64,000 bases of DNA from Glandiceps talaboti (GCF_964340395.1 NC_135560.1:2823998-2887997), one strand, 5' to 3'. Shown: positions 42,211 through 54,175, numbered from the stretch's first letter. A program made the numbers and translations. The notes: a model not told the origin generated them from the letters alone.

Positions 42211-42894
42211 TGTCAAAGGTCAAAATGTTATCATTCAAGCTAAAAGAAGTACTGCATGTCAAAGGTCAAAATGTTATCAACACTCAAGCTAAAAGAAGTA
42301 CTGCATGTCAAAGGTCAAAATGTTATCAACACTCAAGCTAAAAGAAGTACTGTATGTCAAAGGTCAAAATGTTATCATTCAAGCTAAAAGAAGTACTGCA
42401 TGTCAAAGGTCAAAATGTCATCATTCAAGCTAAAAGAAGTACTGCATGTCAAAGGTCAAAATGTCATCATTCAAGCTAAAAGAAGTACTGCATGTCAAAG
42501 GTCAAAATGTTATCAACACTCAAGCTAAAAGAAGTACTGTATGTCAAAGGTCAAAATGTCATCATTCAAGCTAAAAGAAGTACTGCATGTCAAAGGTCAA
42601 AATGTCATCATTCAAGCTAAAAAAAGTACTGCATGTCAAAGGTCAAAATGTTATCAACACTCAAGCTAAAAGAAGTACTGCATGTCAAAGGTCAAAATGT
42701 CAACACTCAAGCTAAAAGAAGTACTGCATGTCAAAGGTCAAAATGTTATCAACATTCAAGCTAAAAGAAGTACTGCATGTCAAAGGTCAAAATGTCAACA
42801 CTCAAGCTAAAAGAAGTACTGTATGTCAAAGGTCAAAATGTTATCAACACTCAAGCTAAAAGAAGTACTGCATGTCAAAGGTCAAAATGTCATC
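42211..42894. repeat. ~49-bp minisatellite, about 15 copies, with nuclear-receptor-like DR1 motif
   Basis: Unit: TGTCAAAGGTCAAAATG, then a length-variable TTATCAACAC/TCATCATT/TCAACAC, then TCAAGCTAAAAGAAGTACTG and CA or TA. Each copy holds ATGTCAAAGGTCA, one base away from the DR1 response element AGGTCA-A-AGGTCA. Spacer variation gives unit lengths of about 43-49 bp. Confidence 0.95.
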
Positions 42895-43114
42895 ACCATA
42901 AATGAAGTACTATATGTGACTTGACTCTACTGTCATTTAAAGCGTGTGTAGTCCAAATGGGAAATGGGTCAGTTTAAACCTTTGTTTATTTGTCATACTA
43001 GTATTCAACCAATGAAATTATTCGATTTTGTTTCCTTCTCGCTTTCTATGCTGACTGGCTATTCTAAACTTGCTATGCATAACATATGTACACATACTAA
43101 TATATCATTAACTT

Positions 43115-43118
43115 ACAA

Positions 43119-43165
<47 letters not shown>
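43115..43165. repeat. (AAC)n microsatellite
   Basis: About 15 ACA/CAA triplets. The 80-codon frame at 42964-43206 crosses it and gains a poly-Asn run only from the repeat. Confidence 0.96.
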
Positions 43166-43254
43166 GTATTATTAAGCAAGGGAATGTATTGAAACTGGTA
43201 TATTAGGCATTTTTTTTTCTTTGTCATTAAATAATTCGAATTTTCATTCCTTAA

Positions 43255-43327
43255 GTGACAAAAGTACATTTTTGGATATTGTGACCTTAGACGATAAATT
43301 TCCTCTTGGAAAATTTATTGTAGATGT
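43255..43327 (+). other. weak candidate coding exon, family unknown
   Basis: A T-rich tract and TTCCTTAAG acceptor-like end precede an open frame (SDKSTFLDIVTLDDKFPLGKFIVD or longer), with GAT|GTAAGC donor-like sequence at 43328. The open frame continues past that donor to 43463. No neighbour exon in a matching phase was found, so this is a possibility only. Confidence 0.2.
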
Positions 43328-43534
43328 AAGCAGATCTCCAGCAGTCGCTAATGTATTGTATTCACATAATTACATTTCTGCACGTTACAATTTATCCCGT
43401 TTGAGTGGTATTACACATTTGGCGAGATTGTTGTTCGATGTCAATGCCACTTCTTTCAATTGAGTTGATATTATCTTTTCGATGTTACTACTTGCGTTGA
43501 ATTTTAAGAGGTCTATCACGTGTATACACAGTTA

Positions 43535-43676
43535 TAACACACACACACGCACACATACATACACACACATACCTACCTACATACATACTAACCTACCCAC
43601 CTTCCTCCCTACCTACCTACCTACCTACATACATACATACATACATACATACATACATACATACATACACTCACTC
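43535..43676. repeat. (ACAC/ACAT/ACCT)n degenerate tetranucleotide repeat
   Basis: CACA and CATA units pass into CTAC/CTTC units and end in about ten CATA units near 43629-43668. The 74-codon frame is a repeat translation. Confidence 0.95.
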
Positions 43677-43885
43677 ACTAACTCATACTTAGTCAGACAT
43701 ACATAATATAAAAATAGCGCCAAATACGTTGTAGCATAACTGTATTTGGCTGTTGCTATGGACATGGTCGTGTTGCTAGGGATATTTGTATACAGTTGTA
43801 GTTATGTGTTCCTATGATCCACTCTTATATGATATACACTTAGTGATTCCAAAGACTAACTACTCACTGTGACAAAGCTATAACA

Positions 43886-45342
43886 AATCATCCTGACAAC
43901 ACTGTAACTACTCACAGTGACAGAGCTGTAACTACTCACAGTGACAGAGCTGTAACTACTCACAGTGACAGAGCTGTAACTACTCAGCGACAGAGCTGTA
44001 ACTACTCACAGCGACAGAGCTGTAACTACTCACAGCGACATCTGTAACTACTCACAGTGACACAGCTGTAACTACTCACAGCGACAGAGCTGTAACTACT
44101 CACAGCGACACAGCTGTAACTACTCACAGCGACAGAGTTGTAACTACTCACAGTGACAGAGTTGTAACTACTCACAGTGACACAGCTGTAACTACTCACA
44201 GTGACGGAGCTGTAACTACTCACAGTGACACAGCTGTAACTACTCACAGTGACAGAGCTGTAACTACTCACAGCGACAGAGCTGTAACTACTCAAAGCGA
44301 CACAGCTGTAACTACTCACAGCAACAGAGCTGTAACTACTCACAGTGACAGAGCTGTAACTACTCAAAGCGACACAGCTGTAACTACTCAAAGCGACAGA
44401 GCTGTAACTACTCAAAGCGACAGAGCTGTAACTACTCACAGCAACAGAGCTGTAACTACTCACAGCGACAGAGCTGTAACTACTCAAAGCGACACAGCTG
44501 TAACTACTCAAAGCGACAGAGCTGTAACTACTCACAGCGACAGAGCTGTAACTACTCACAGCGACATCTGTAACTACTCAAAGCGACAGAGCTGAAACAC
44601 CTCACTGTGACAGAACTGAAACGGTTCACTGTGACAGAGCTGAAACTCCTCACTGTGACAGAGCTGAAACGGTTCTAGGACAATGGCACCCCCCCCCCCC
44701 CTCCCAGAGAAACGCCCCCGGACAAATGCCCCCCGGTAGGACTGTCATTGCCTACGAATAGAGAGAAAAACAATCCAGCTGTTGGGAGTACGCTTAAAGT
44801 ATGGTTTTATCACATTTATTGTATAACGGATGGATAGACAGAAGATGTTCAAAAGAAATTGTGACGACAATGAAGAAAAATACAAACAACAAAGTGTGAT
44901 AAACACGGGATTTGATTTTTAAATGAGACAGTTAATAGGTATTGCTTAAGTGTAGAACTCCAGAATCTGATTGCATGAATACTAAACATTACTATGATAT
45001 TCAAAACTGGAGGTTGTAGGCTATTCCCCTCAAAAAGTCAAGCACATGGCGATTCTCGAAATCGGCAACAATTTGTGTAGAACTCTGGAATCCGATTGCA
45101 TAAATACTAAGTGATAAAACCATATTTTACACCGCCTGAAATCACGTCTTTCAATCACACCATAGTAGAAATGCTAGTAACCCTAAAAAACATGCCTTTC
45201 TTGGTTGAATCGTGAGCCATAGTCCTACCGTAGGCATTTGTTCGGGGGCATTTGTCCGGGGGCCCTGAAACACCTCACTGTGACAGAGCTGAAACACCTC
45301 ACTGTGACAGAGCTGAAACACCTCACTGTGACAGAGATGGCG
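43886..45342. repeat. 24-bp minisatellite, split by an inverted-repeat insertion
   Basis: Unit GACAGAGCTGTAACTACTCA plus CAGT/CAGC/AAGC from about 43,900 to 44,590. It then changes to GACAGAGCTGAAACACCTCA plus CTGT up to 44675, and resumes in the same type from 45265 to about 45342. The 24-bp length keeps one minus frame open as an 8-residue Ser/Tyr-rich repeat (177 codons), not a gene. Confidence 0.93.
44676..45264. mobile_element. small inverted-repeat (MITE-like) insertion within the 24-bp satellite
   Basis: Near the left end (44713-44743) CCCCCGGACAAATGCCCCCC is followed by GGTAGGACT. The reverse complement of the right end (45219-45263) reads CCCCCGGACAAATGCCCCCG, then a short extra segment, then GGTAGGACTA. 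Satellite units resume right after it. Inside are an inverted pair (ATGGTTTTATCAC near 44803 and GTGATAAAACCAT near 45112) and a direct pair (GTGTAGAACTC near 44951 and 45074). No coding capacity; target duplication not determined. Confidence 0.65.
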
Positions 45343-46010
45343 AAGATGTTCGTTACGACTCTATTTGATATAAGATTTAAAAAATGTGTCATGTACATAA
45401 AACAAAATGAATAGACAACAAAAGCGTCAGCAAATTTAGTTCCACTTTCTCCACTTTTACAACCATAAAAGCTTACAGATTAAGTGTGATGAAATCATTT
45501 GTTGAGTTACTACCATTTAACCTTTATAGATGTTACAGTTTACTCTGTAAACCTGCACGAAAGGTCAATTACTTCTAATTTTAGAATCTCTAGTCAAATT
45601 AGATTTGGATGGAACACGTCAAACATTGCACAGTATGCTTAGAATAGATGTTCGATGGGATAGGCGGAAATTTACTCTGCAGTCAACACGTTTTGTGAAT
45701 GTTACAGAAGGGCGAGCACCTGCTATCTTTATTGATACAAGGGCAATACAATAGGCAACGTCTCACTTATCTGGATAATGAACGATGATTTCGTATTTGT
45801 TGACCTAATAAGCAACGTGCTATTATAGTGGTTCCTGCCCATCAGGCATCCACTTGAACAATTCTCTGAAATCTTCTTAAACAAGTTAGTCTAATAGTAA
45901 GCTAACCCTAACTATACCTTTGAAAACAGCCTATATAATTTGTTTTCTGATTTGCGGCGTTACAGGTCATGTCTGCAGTAGTTTATAGCTAAAAACGTCT
46001 GTATAAATGT
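45343..46010. other. unique stretch with an isolated open frame
   Basis: From about 45580 to 45752 the + strand has a 57-codon open stretch (ESLVKLDLDGTRQTLHSMLR...FIDTRAIQ) preceded by a TTCTAATTTTAG acceptor-like sequence. No donor of good quality follows and no family was recognised. Confidence 0.25.
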
Positions 46011-46013
46011 GAA

Positions 46014-46440
46014 AAGTTGAGGTGACCTCGTAATCAGACTATGACCTTGACCTTGGATCGAAAAGGTCATGTGATAAGTGAGTTGCCCTACTCTAAAACC
46101 TATATATGGACACTTCCATTATATCTAAAGCACTTCGGGACCATGAGATATTCATTCATATTTTGGTACAATCACAGATCTCGATACCAGTTGTCTTGGG
46201 AACAGAATTTTGTTACGAAGCAACTTCATATTATGTTTGGCTATTTTCTGACCGACTTACAATTTTACCAATCATATCTGATGGAAGTTTACACAAAAGT
46301 TTCAGTGAATGTTTAAGTCCAACAAATTAAGATGACCTTGAATTTTAACTATGACCCTGAACTTGGATCGAAAAGGTCATGTGATCATTGAGTTCCCTGT
46401 CTCCTCAAATATATATACACGTTACCATGGAAACCGTCTC
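46014..46440. repeat. dispersed-repeat pair, two related copies about 306 bp apart
   Basis: CTTGGATCGAAAAGGTCATG occurs in both copies (about 46053 and 46359), each preceded by an ACTATGACC(T/C)TGA segment and followed by GTGAT..TGAGTTGCC or GTGATCATTGAGTTCCC and a TATATA segment. The 91- and 74-codon frames in the first copy are unlikely to be genes. Confidence 0.75.
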
Positions 46441-46994
46441 CTGTAAGTTTGCGCAAGAGAATCCATTGGGGCAACATCAGTTTTCTGAAGGCCGAGGTGT
46501 TACTCTAACCTAATATACTGCCAAAAATTGTATTTCAAGCCGGGCAATTTTTTCTTCTTCAAAATTTCAGCCTTTGCGCCCTTACTATTATGCACGGTGT
46601 ACAACGACAGAGAATTGTCTAAATTCATCGATTGATGATAACGTATGAACTATGACCTGTGGACGAACACTTCTAATCCAATCAGTATACAGAGTGGTTA
46701 GGGAGCCTTCAGTATTTACAAGGGGGGGACGGCCGGAGGAAATCACACATGGACTGTTAAGAAAAACATAACCCTCCCCCATTCTCCATTTGTAAAAAGT
46801 GACCCTCCTCTTTGTCACATTTTGTAAAACATGACCCTCCCCATGATAACTGCATATACTGAACTGTATTAGAAAGCAATATTTGTACATATAAAGGGAA
46901 AAACAGTAAACAGTAAAAAACTGGCTAGTGACTTTTCTCTTATAATCATACACAATCTAGTTAGTATCTAAAACGTGCTTTTCATGTTGTGTAT

Positions 46995-47128
46995 ACTCTG
47001 TCTGATCTGGTCACTTGTAAAAGTTCCCTGATATCATTGTCAGCATCATCATCACCTTCACCTTCAGTTTTGCCATTATCAGTGTCACTTTAATCTGACT
47101 CACTGTCACTACTTGAGTCAGTGCATGT

Positions 47129-47177
<49 letters not shown>

Positions 47178-47215
47178 CTGCTACCATTACCATCATATTT
47201 TAACAACAACATTCA
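46995..47215 (-). pseudogene. acidic Asp/Ser-rich coding relic inside the 46.7-kb element
   Basis: Minus-strand reading gives a poly-Asp run from the ATC/GAT triplet repeat (47129-47177), then TCTDSSSDSESD, an in-frame TAA, and SDTDNGKTEGEGDDDADND plus IRELLQVTRSDRVYTT before another stop. Composition on both sides of the stop stays acidic. This suggests a decayed acidic domain of a transposon-encoded or captured protein. The poly-Met and poly-His frames over the same triplets are shadows. Confidence 0.4.
47129..47177. repeat. (ATC)n triplet repeat
   Basis: About 16 CAT/ATC triplets inside the inverted-repeat element. Confidence 0.97.
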
Positions 47216-47569
47216 CGGACAGTGTGAGTGATAAGGTGAGATGGTACACTCAACAAAATGCATCGTTTTATCAAACAATTTTCTTACAATATAGGTATTT
47301 TTATTTTTGTATTTTGGCATGTAAAGTACTCGTAAAAAACATGTTGAGTGCTCATCTCACTTTTACATCTCAAAACACACAAAAAAAATTGACAATAATT
47401 GAATCTTCAATTTGGTCACAAAACTACGGATTGTAAAATGTTACACCCCCCCCCCCCCAAAAAAAAAAATATTGTAATGCAAAATATGACCCTCCCCAAG
47501 AACAGGCTTGTAAAATGTGACCCACACCCAATTCCTCCGGCCCTCCCCCTGTAAATACTGAAGGCTCCC

Positions 47570-50258
47570 TTGTTTAGATATTGTACTGTACAGAAAGAGT
47601 TTATTTAGCTTTTGAAGGTCATGTCATACCCTTGAGATATTCTACTCATTCTTGAATGGTATGTCGTAAGTCAATCGTAGATATATTCTTTCCATACTTG
47701 AGAATGGATTACTATCAATCGTAGAGGTCACCTTCATACAATTTTGGTAAAAGTGCTGCAAGCAACATGAGTAGAAGGAAAGTCCGGAAATGTTTAAAGT
47801 AATCTTGCTAATATTCTTAGAAAAAGTCGGAGTCTGGAATAAATTCAATTATCTTGAAGACTGCATATCAATCAGGGAATTGGGTGATCTAGATTTAAGC
47901 AGGAACTGTTTGACATCTTGTTAGTGTCACAGCAGGAGTAACACATGTAAACTAGACAATGAATTTCCTTCAGTATAGTGATGACTGAGAATAAATTAAT
48001 ATTCACTGATCTTAATGCGTATAAATTGTATTTAGTGTAAGCTATCCACACAGACACTACATCCTAATTGTGTATATGTTGGATGAAGAATTAAATTTGT
48101 TTCGCCATAAAGAGTTATTCTTAGAAATTACAGCCGTCATCAATGAATGCAAATATTGAATTATAGAATTCTGGTAATAAATGTACTACATTACACATAT
48201 CAACTGAGTACTCACACACTAGCATTGTAAGTCTAATTACTATTTAGAAAGTTCGATTAAATTTTCCTTCTTGCAAAATGTGAAACCGTGTAAGCAGGAA
48301 ACAACATAATTGTGGGTTTGAATGGAAGTACTGACTGTACATGTTGTTCCATAAATCTTGGTCTGCACAGACATTTCCTCGATTACAGGAAACGAGGACT
48401 GGGAATTACTGCCGTATTCACTTGATAGACGAGAAATAGGATGTATATAATGTTAGTATAGACACATGAAAAGATATGGAAAAACACTTCCCCTCCTGAT
48501 ACTAAGCACAGTAGCTGACTGAACTTCTTCATCGATATAGACGGACTCCATAAATCTAATTCTCGTCTTCCTTCGTTTGTAAGGGGATCTTCAAGGACCG
48601 TTGGTGAGAAAACATATTCTCACATCTACCCTACACCTTGAAACAACCCCCCTTTCAATGTCCTTCACACCAAGTCTCTCAAAATTTCGTCACTCTCTCA
48701 AGTACCATCTCTTTAAACGTGGGCTTCAACTTTCTCCATTTGCCGAGTATCCATTGTGTTAATTGCCCCTCTTTCAATACTGGTAAATTATCTTATTGCT
48801 TCACACTTGCTTCTGTGCCTAGAGCTTTGCTTGCAGAGGTTGGGTGCACTATAAATCTTCTTTAGTATTATTGTTATGTTGCTAAGCAAAAATAAGAACT
48901 ACCCTGTCCAATGAAATACATAATTTTACTATTCATAATTATTCTCATTTCGGTTGTTAGAAAAACCTTATGTTAGTTAGAGTTATATAAAACTTGGTCA
49001 GCGTGAAAATGCACTAAGTTCGTATCTCATGGACTTTAGTCTTTGGTAAGGTTTTAACCGATTGTATACATATTGAATCAGGGGCTGAAATGAGGAGGAA
49101 TTACCACAACTTTCAATGTTTTCTGCAATTCAGCCTTCTGCCAACCATAAATTGAGATTTTGTTCGTGTTGTCAATAAGCTGCAAGGATTTGTTATACCT
49201 GACATGACGTCACAAGTCATAAACCCGAAAGCACTCAAACATTGAAGGCCCAACTATTTTCCAATTTAGCGAGTTCGATGACAATGTCATTTATATCATA
49301 CAACATCACCTCTCTAGAATTGTAAGTATATAGAATCATGAGAACGATTACTCGATATTTTTCCCTAATTAATAACACAAATGAGTCATTGCCATTTCCT
49401 TGAAGATTTTCAACTGCCGTTTTAAAAATGTGATAAGACTTTATATAAATTCTTTGATGGTGTTATATAAAGTCACTACATCAATGTATCATACTGTGTA
49501 CATTTTTAAATTCTTTGATTCTGGTTAAAACAGAGAAGTGATCTAAATCACGCATAGCCATGTCGGGTTCCCCTACTACAAAACTCTAGCCAGTTAACAG
49601 ATGACAACAAATAATAAATACGTCACCTGCATATCCGCCTCAGAAGACCACTGAACATTATGAACAGAATATATACCGTAAAATCCCTGTCGAGGTACAC
49701 GAGTTTTGTTTATATTTTAGCATCTAATTAAACATGACCTTAGACTAACAAAGTGGTCTGAGACATCTAGAGGCTGATGGATACTTAGTTCTATAGAAAG
49801 ACTAACTTATTGTAACTTATATATTTCATAGATATCTTTAATGGAATTGTATCTTTTAGAGAAATTCATGTTTTATGATTTGAAAACACTACACTGAAAC
49901 GGCGAGAAACTGTTGGAGAGTCAATATTACTTGAATTGCTTGGCAGTATAGCTTTATACGTTTACCAATGATTCGTTTATTAGTAAGTTGAAATAGGTTT
50001 GATAGATGCAAGTAATCAATATTGGTATTAAGATAGTATCATATTAACAAAACAACTTTATTTGTCTAAATGTTGTCGTCATCTGTCACAATGCTTCATT
50101 TAACCTCGCTATTCAAATCCAATTAATCGCCAAATTGAGATATTACACGAAATACACATAGAGAGAAAGATCAAGCATAACAGTTGATAGCAATTTACGT
50201 GACATAAAGGTAGCAGACTGATAAACCCTGTGAAACGTCAGGTGTGAAAAGAAAATAA
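47570..50258. other. 2.7-kb intergenic stretch with no supported gene
   Basis: Read on both strands; only short open frames without domains (47642-47848 -, 47872-48057 -, 48638-48865 +). A perfect TGACGTCA is at 49205-49212. Confidence 0.45.
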
Positions 50259-50267
50259 CACACACAC

Positions 50268-50316
<49 letters not shown>

Positions 50317-50357
50317 CACACATTCACACATGCATAAAACATACATACATACATACA

Positions 50358-50391
<34 letters not shown>

Positions 50392-50398
50392 CATACAT
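50259..50398. repeat. (CATA)n microsatellite
   Basis: Two blocks of CATA units separated by a CACACATTCACACATGC segment near 50317-50340. The 83-codon minus frame is a repeat translation. Confidence 0.96.
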
Positions 50399-51092
50399 GC
50401 GGGTAATGGCTCTATACATGAAGGGATGTATTGATGGATGAAACTTTTTGCAACTTCATCAAATTTTTAATACATGTACTTTTCAACATTGATGGCTTGC
50501 ATTATCTGGTGAAAGTAATAATTATGTTATCATGTCTATGTTACAATTTACTTATAATAACTTACACACATCGAGTTAACACTAAGTTAAACTCTTATTA
50601 TATTTATTTATGGAATTGATTTACGTATTTAAGGTTCATAAAATATTCACTGGAACAGTTCTAAGCTGGGAATAGGAGAATAGGTGAGCAGTAAGTAGCC
50701 TCCAATCGTGCTTCATTTAAGATTTTAAGACATATGGCGCATGGTTCTGGGTAAACAATGAGTTTTGTCAAATGTGACTAGCTTCGCCTGTCGGGGAACC
50801 AGGTATCTGAATCAATGATAATTGAAACAAATTTGCAGGGCACGACAAACACACATTTACGCCTGAAGATCCTTCTGGTGAAACGATCCGTAGTGTAAAT
50901 CCATAATGTAATATCAGACTCGTCTTCTTTCATTTTATGTATGATAGCTCTCCAAGGTTACTGAGCACTCTACTTGGCGAAAGAAGGATGAAATTATATA
51001 TATAACACACATCCGATCGATGATTGCGTAAGCATGAAACACTGTGTAACGGCTCCTGTGTATTTTACTTGATACTGTACTATTTTTAATAG

Positions 51093-51093
<1 letters not shown>
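50399..51093. other. unique stretch, no gene seen
   Basis: AT-rich DNA; the 62-codon frame 50431-50619 has no domain support. Confidence 0.45.

Positions 51094-51177
<84 letters not shown>
51094..51177. repeat. (TA)n microsatellite
   Basis: About 41 TA dinucleotides. Confidence 0.98.
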
Positions 51178-51178
<1 letters not shown>

Positions 51179-52560
51179 TACCACATGTATAATGGAGATC
51201 TGTAGTAGTATAGATAGGTTGCTATGTTAATGCCTCTAATCTCATGCACTTACAAAGACTGCAATGCATTGTATACTGCTCAGTACAGAAGTTAAATAAG
51301 GCCATTGTGCCGTTACTGGTCTGTAGCAAGGGTACAACGACATGATCAAAACATTCATGGATTGGCGGTTTAAATATGTGTACCATTTCCTGTGACGTTT
51401 TGAGGTCAAAGTGAGCTAGGGGTCACTTTTGAAATCATCAATTCCACACCAATTTGTTATAATTATTCACTATAAATAATGTTTAACAGTTCTCTGGTAT
51501 ATGTTGAAATAATCAAAGCCAAAATTTGGATCACTCCCCTACGTAATTTTAATACTTCATTGAAAACAGTTGTCCGAAACTTGATATTTCATCACAGATA
51601 TTAACTTTTCATTTGAACGTCACAAGATATCCGAAGAAATGGGAGACATATGGATATTAAGAATAACGAACACCTAAACCACACCAACGAGAAGATAAGA
51701 AAAGATAATTTGACATTTCCTCCAAATATAATAAGTGTGTCCTTTAGAGATATCCTTTTCGTCTCCAACAAAGGAATATATCACAAGAAACATAATACAG
51801 TAGGTGGCGCCATTTTCAGTAGAATATGATACATTAATTGCACATTAGAAATCTTATCTCAGTGTTCAATCTTGTCATCTGGTAGGTAGGTATTTTGCCT
51901 TAATTTAACTCTGTTGATAATGTACATGTCTTTATTATTTAGGATATATAATAATTACAACAATACAGCTATGTAAAATACACATACTGAAGACTGTAGA
52001 AAACTACAGGAGTGTATCATTTGATAACGTATTTCCACTCTGTCACGATGACTAGAAAATTAATCGGTGTGATGTGATTGTCAATTTACTAGCTCTGCAA
52101 TTGTATAACCGTAGCGCCGGTTATCGCGATTACCATCGCCGCATCGGAAACAAAGCATTCAGCACGACATATTCCTCTAGAGCTTATTAACCTTGCTGTC
52201 AGATGACCATAGCTTAATGATTAGCAGTCAGTTTTATAACCTTTCAGATAAATTCAAATTGCCAAGTTAAAAAGAAAATTTCAATATAAGTATGACATTC
52301 ACCCTTATCACAAGATACAAAACTAAATGAGAGATGATTGAACCAGGCTAACGTTATCGCTTTGTACGCTCATTTACAGGTTCACTCTTTGATATACTAG
52401 TAATATCCAATCCCGAAGAAAACCGAAGGGTAAAAACAAGTATTCCGAAGAAAGCCGAATAATTGGAAACTGAAACGAGAGCGGCGGTGATTGGAGGATG
52501 TGTATTATACGATAATGAGTGATCACTGCGTTCAAGAAGCTAGCTGAGTCTACAGTAAAT
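51178..52560. other. region upstream of the GPCR gene
   Basis: No coding exon seen. A CpG-richer patch at 52110-52150 (CCGTAGCGCCGGTTATCGCG and nearby CGCCGCATCGG) is about 500 bp before the GPCR start and is the best local candidate for its promoter; no TATA box was pinned down. Confidence 0.35.
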
Positions 52561-52629
52561 GGTGTGTTACAGTAGTTGGTGTGTTCTGAGAGACGACTCC
52601 GGAATATATAGTTTATACTGAGGGATATC

Positions 52630-52638
52630 ATGCCGTAA
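52630..52638 (+). promoter_or_regulatory. minimal upstream ORF (ATG CCG TAA) before the GPCR start
   Basis: A two-codon upstream ORF ends 8 bases before the GPCR ATG at 52647. Such short leader frames commonly reduce translation of the main frame. It matters only if the transcript begins upstream of 52630, which is likely but not shown. Confidence 0.4.
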
Positions 52639-52646
52639 AGGCTAAA

Positions 52647-52772
52647 ATGAATAACTCGCATCATATTGAAGATTCGTTTAATCTATCTGCACCACCACCC
52701 AGGACATATCTTATTGCTCAAGCTGTCTTTTTATCTCTCGTGATTGTCATGACAGTACTAGGTAACATTGCG
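52647..52772 (+). CDS. GPCR coding exon 1 (N-terminus and TM1)
   Basis: ATG in context CTAAAATGA, 42 codons ending V-L-G-N-I-A at GCG|GTAAGA, phase 0. The open frame continues to 52952, but that part is hydrophilic intron translation. Confidence 0.82.
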
Positions 52773-53731
52773 GTAAGACAACTACTATATTATAGGCATG
52801 CCATTTCAATTTTTACTCGCTGTAGAAGATCAGTTGTTTTTTCCTCGCAAACAATGCCACATACATCTTGTAACCAAAATTTGCGTTCTGAATTCAGTTT
52901 CAGTAATTCCTTCAGACTGTTACGTTTAGCTAAAACAAGCAGCGAATCTTAGACTTTGGATCGGTTTATTTTTACCGGCAGGTTAGGAAAACTCGTCATT
53001 ATAGTCACACAGTACGGACGTACGTGAGTATTCGTCAACTTCCCCTGCTAACTCACTTTCGTTGGGGTTTACTGACTAAAGTCTATTAAATGAAAAGTAG
53101 ACGGCAGTTACACTATGTAACATATAATACACTACTAAATATACGACTCCTTGTGGTAGCAATCCATCAGTAAGTATTTAGATGAAACTAGTGAAATCTT
53201 AAATTATTATCATGTATTAGGCTTAAAGACCTTCAAGCGTGGTTGGTGTACAAACAAATGAAAGATGAATACTTAAAATTCTATGTAAGAAATTGAATTT
53301 AAAATCCTTCAAATGTTATTAAGGGTCTTAGTGCCAAATCTGCTAAAGGTAGAACTACCCAAGCTGTGCTCAATGAATATAAATTGAATACATCTCGTAA
53401 ACATACTTGATCGGTTGTCGAAATTTTAAACAGGCTCCTAATGATGGAGTGTTTTGGAGGATAAACGAATCATAATGTTATATGATGTTATAAAACCATT
53501 AATAGTAACGTAGGAATAATGTATGTATGTATGTATGTATGTATGTATGTATGTATGTATGTATGTATGTATGTATGTATGTATGTGTGTATGTGTGTAT
53601 GTATGTATGTATGTATGTATGTATGTATGTATGTATGTGTGTATGTATGTATGTATGTGTGTGTGTGCGTGCGTGCGTACGAACATACGTATTTACGTAT
53701 GTATGTATGTATGTATGTATGTATGTATGTA

Positions 53732-53770
<39 letters not shown>

Positions 53771-53889
53771 GATTCTGAATTTCATTTATTTTATTTAAAG
53801 ATAAAAAAGATAAAATTGAAAACTGAGGACAAGAAATACCATCCTAAAAATTAAGACTATACACAATAGGATATAAAGTGCGCATGAAT

Positions 53890-53947
<58 letters not shown>

Positions 53948-54175
53948 AGTTATTGGTTACTGATCCGTTAGTGATAGGTATTGATTAGCTGAATATCAAT
54001 AAGCCATTCTTATGATATCTGATGTTTCGTCATATGTTATGATATTTCCCTGTTTCTTAACACAACATTTCAACATTTTATGCAAGTCTGAAAAAAGAAT
54101 CCACCGTGCATGATGAAGTGGTTAGGAGTGGGATACATAGAATGTAAAGTGAATAATGAATGTATGTATGCATGC

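Larger units (their letters stand above)
46701..47569. mobile_element. inverted-repeat DNA element (869 bp) with a coding relic
   Basis: The left end GGGAGCCTTCAGTATTTACA plus a G-run and GGCCGGAGGAA is matched in inverted form by the right end TTCCTCCGGCC, C-run, TGTAAATACTGAAGGCTCCC. Flanks are TTA on the left and TTG on the right, an imperfect 3-bp duplication. Just inside both ends are short GTAAAA-TGTGACCCTCCC-type subrepeats. The centre carries a minus-strand acidic Asp/Ser-rich coding relic. The 3-bp TWA-like target would fit PIF/Harbinger-type non-autonomous elements, but this is inference. Confidence 0.78.

Noticed and set aside
44026-44559. 177-codon Ser/Tyr-rich minus-strand frame
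   Set aside because: 8-residue periodic translation of a 24-bp satellite, no start context, and the array is interrupted by an insertion.
47113-47436. 107-codon poly-His + frame and 61-codon poly-Met minus frame
   Set aside because: Frame shadows of the ATC triplet repeat inside a transposon-like element.
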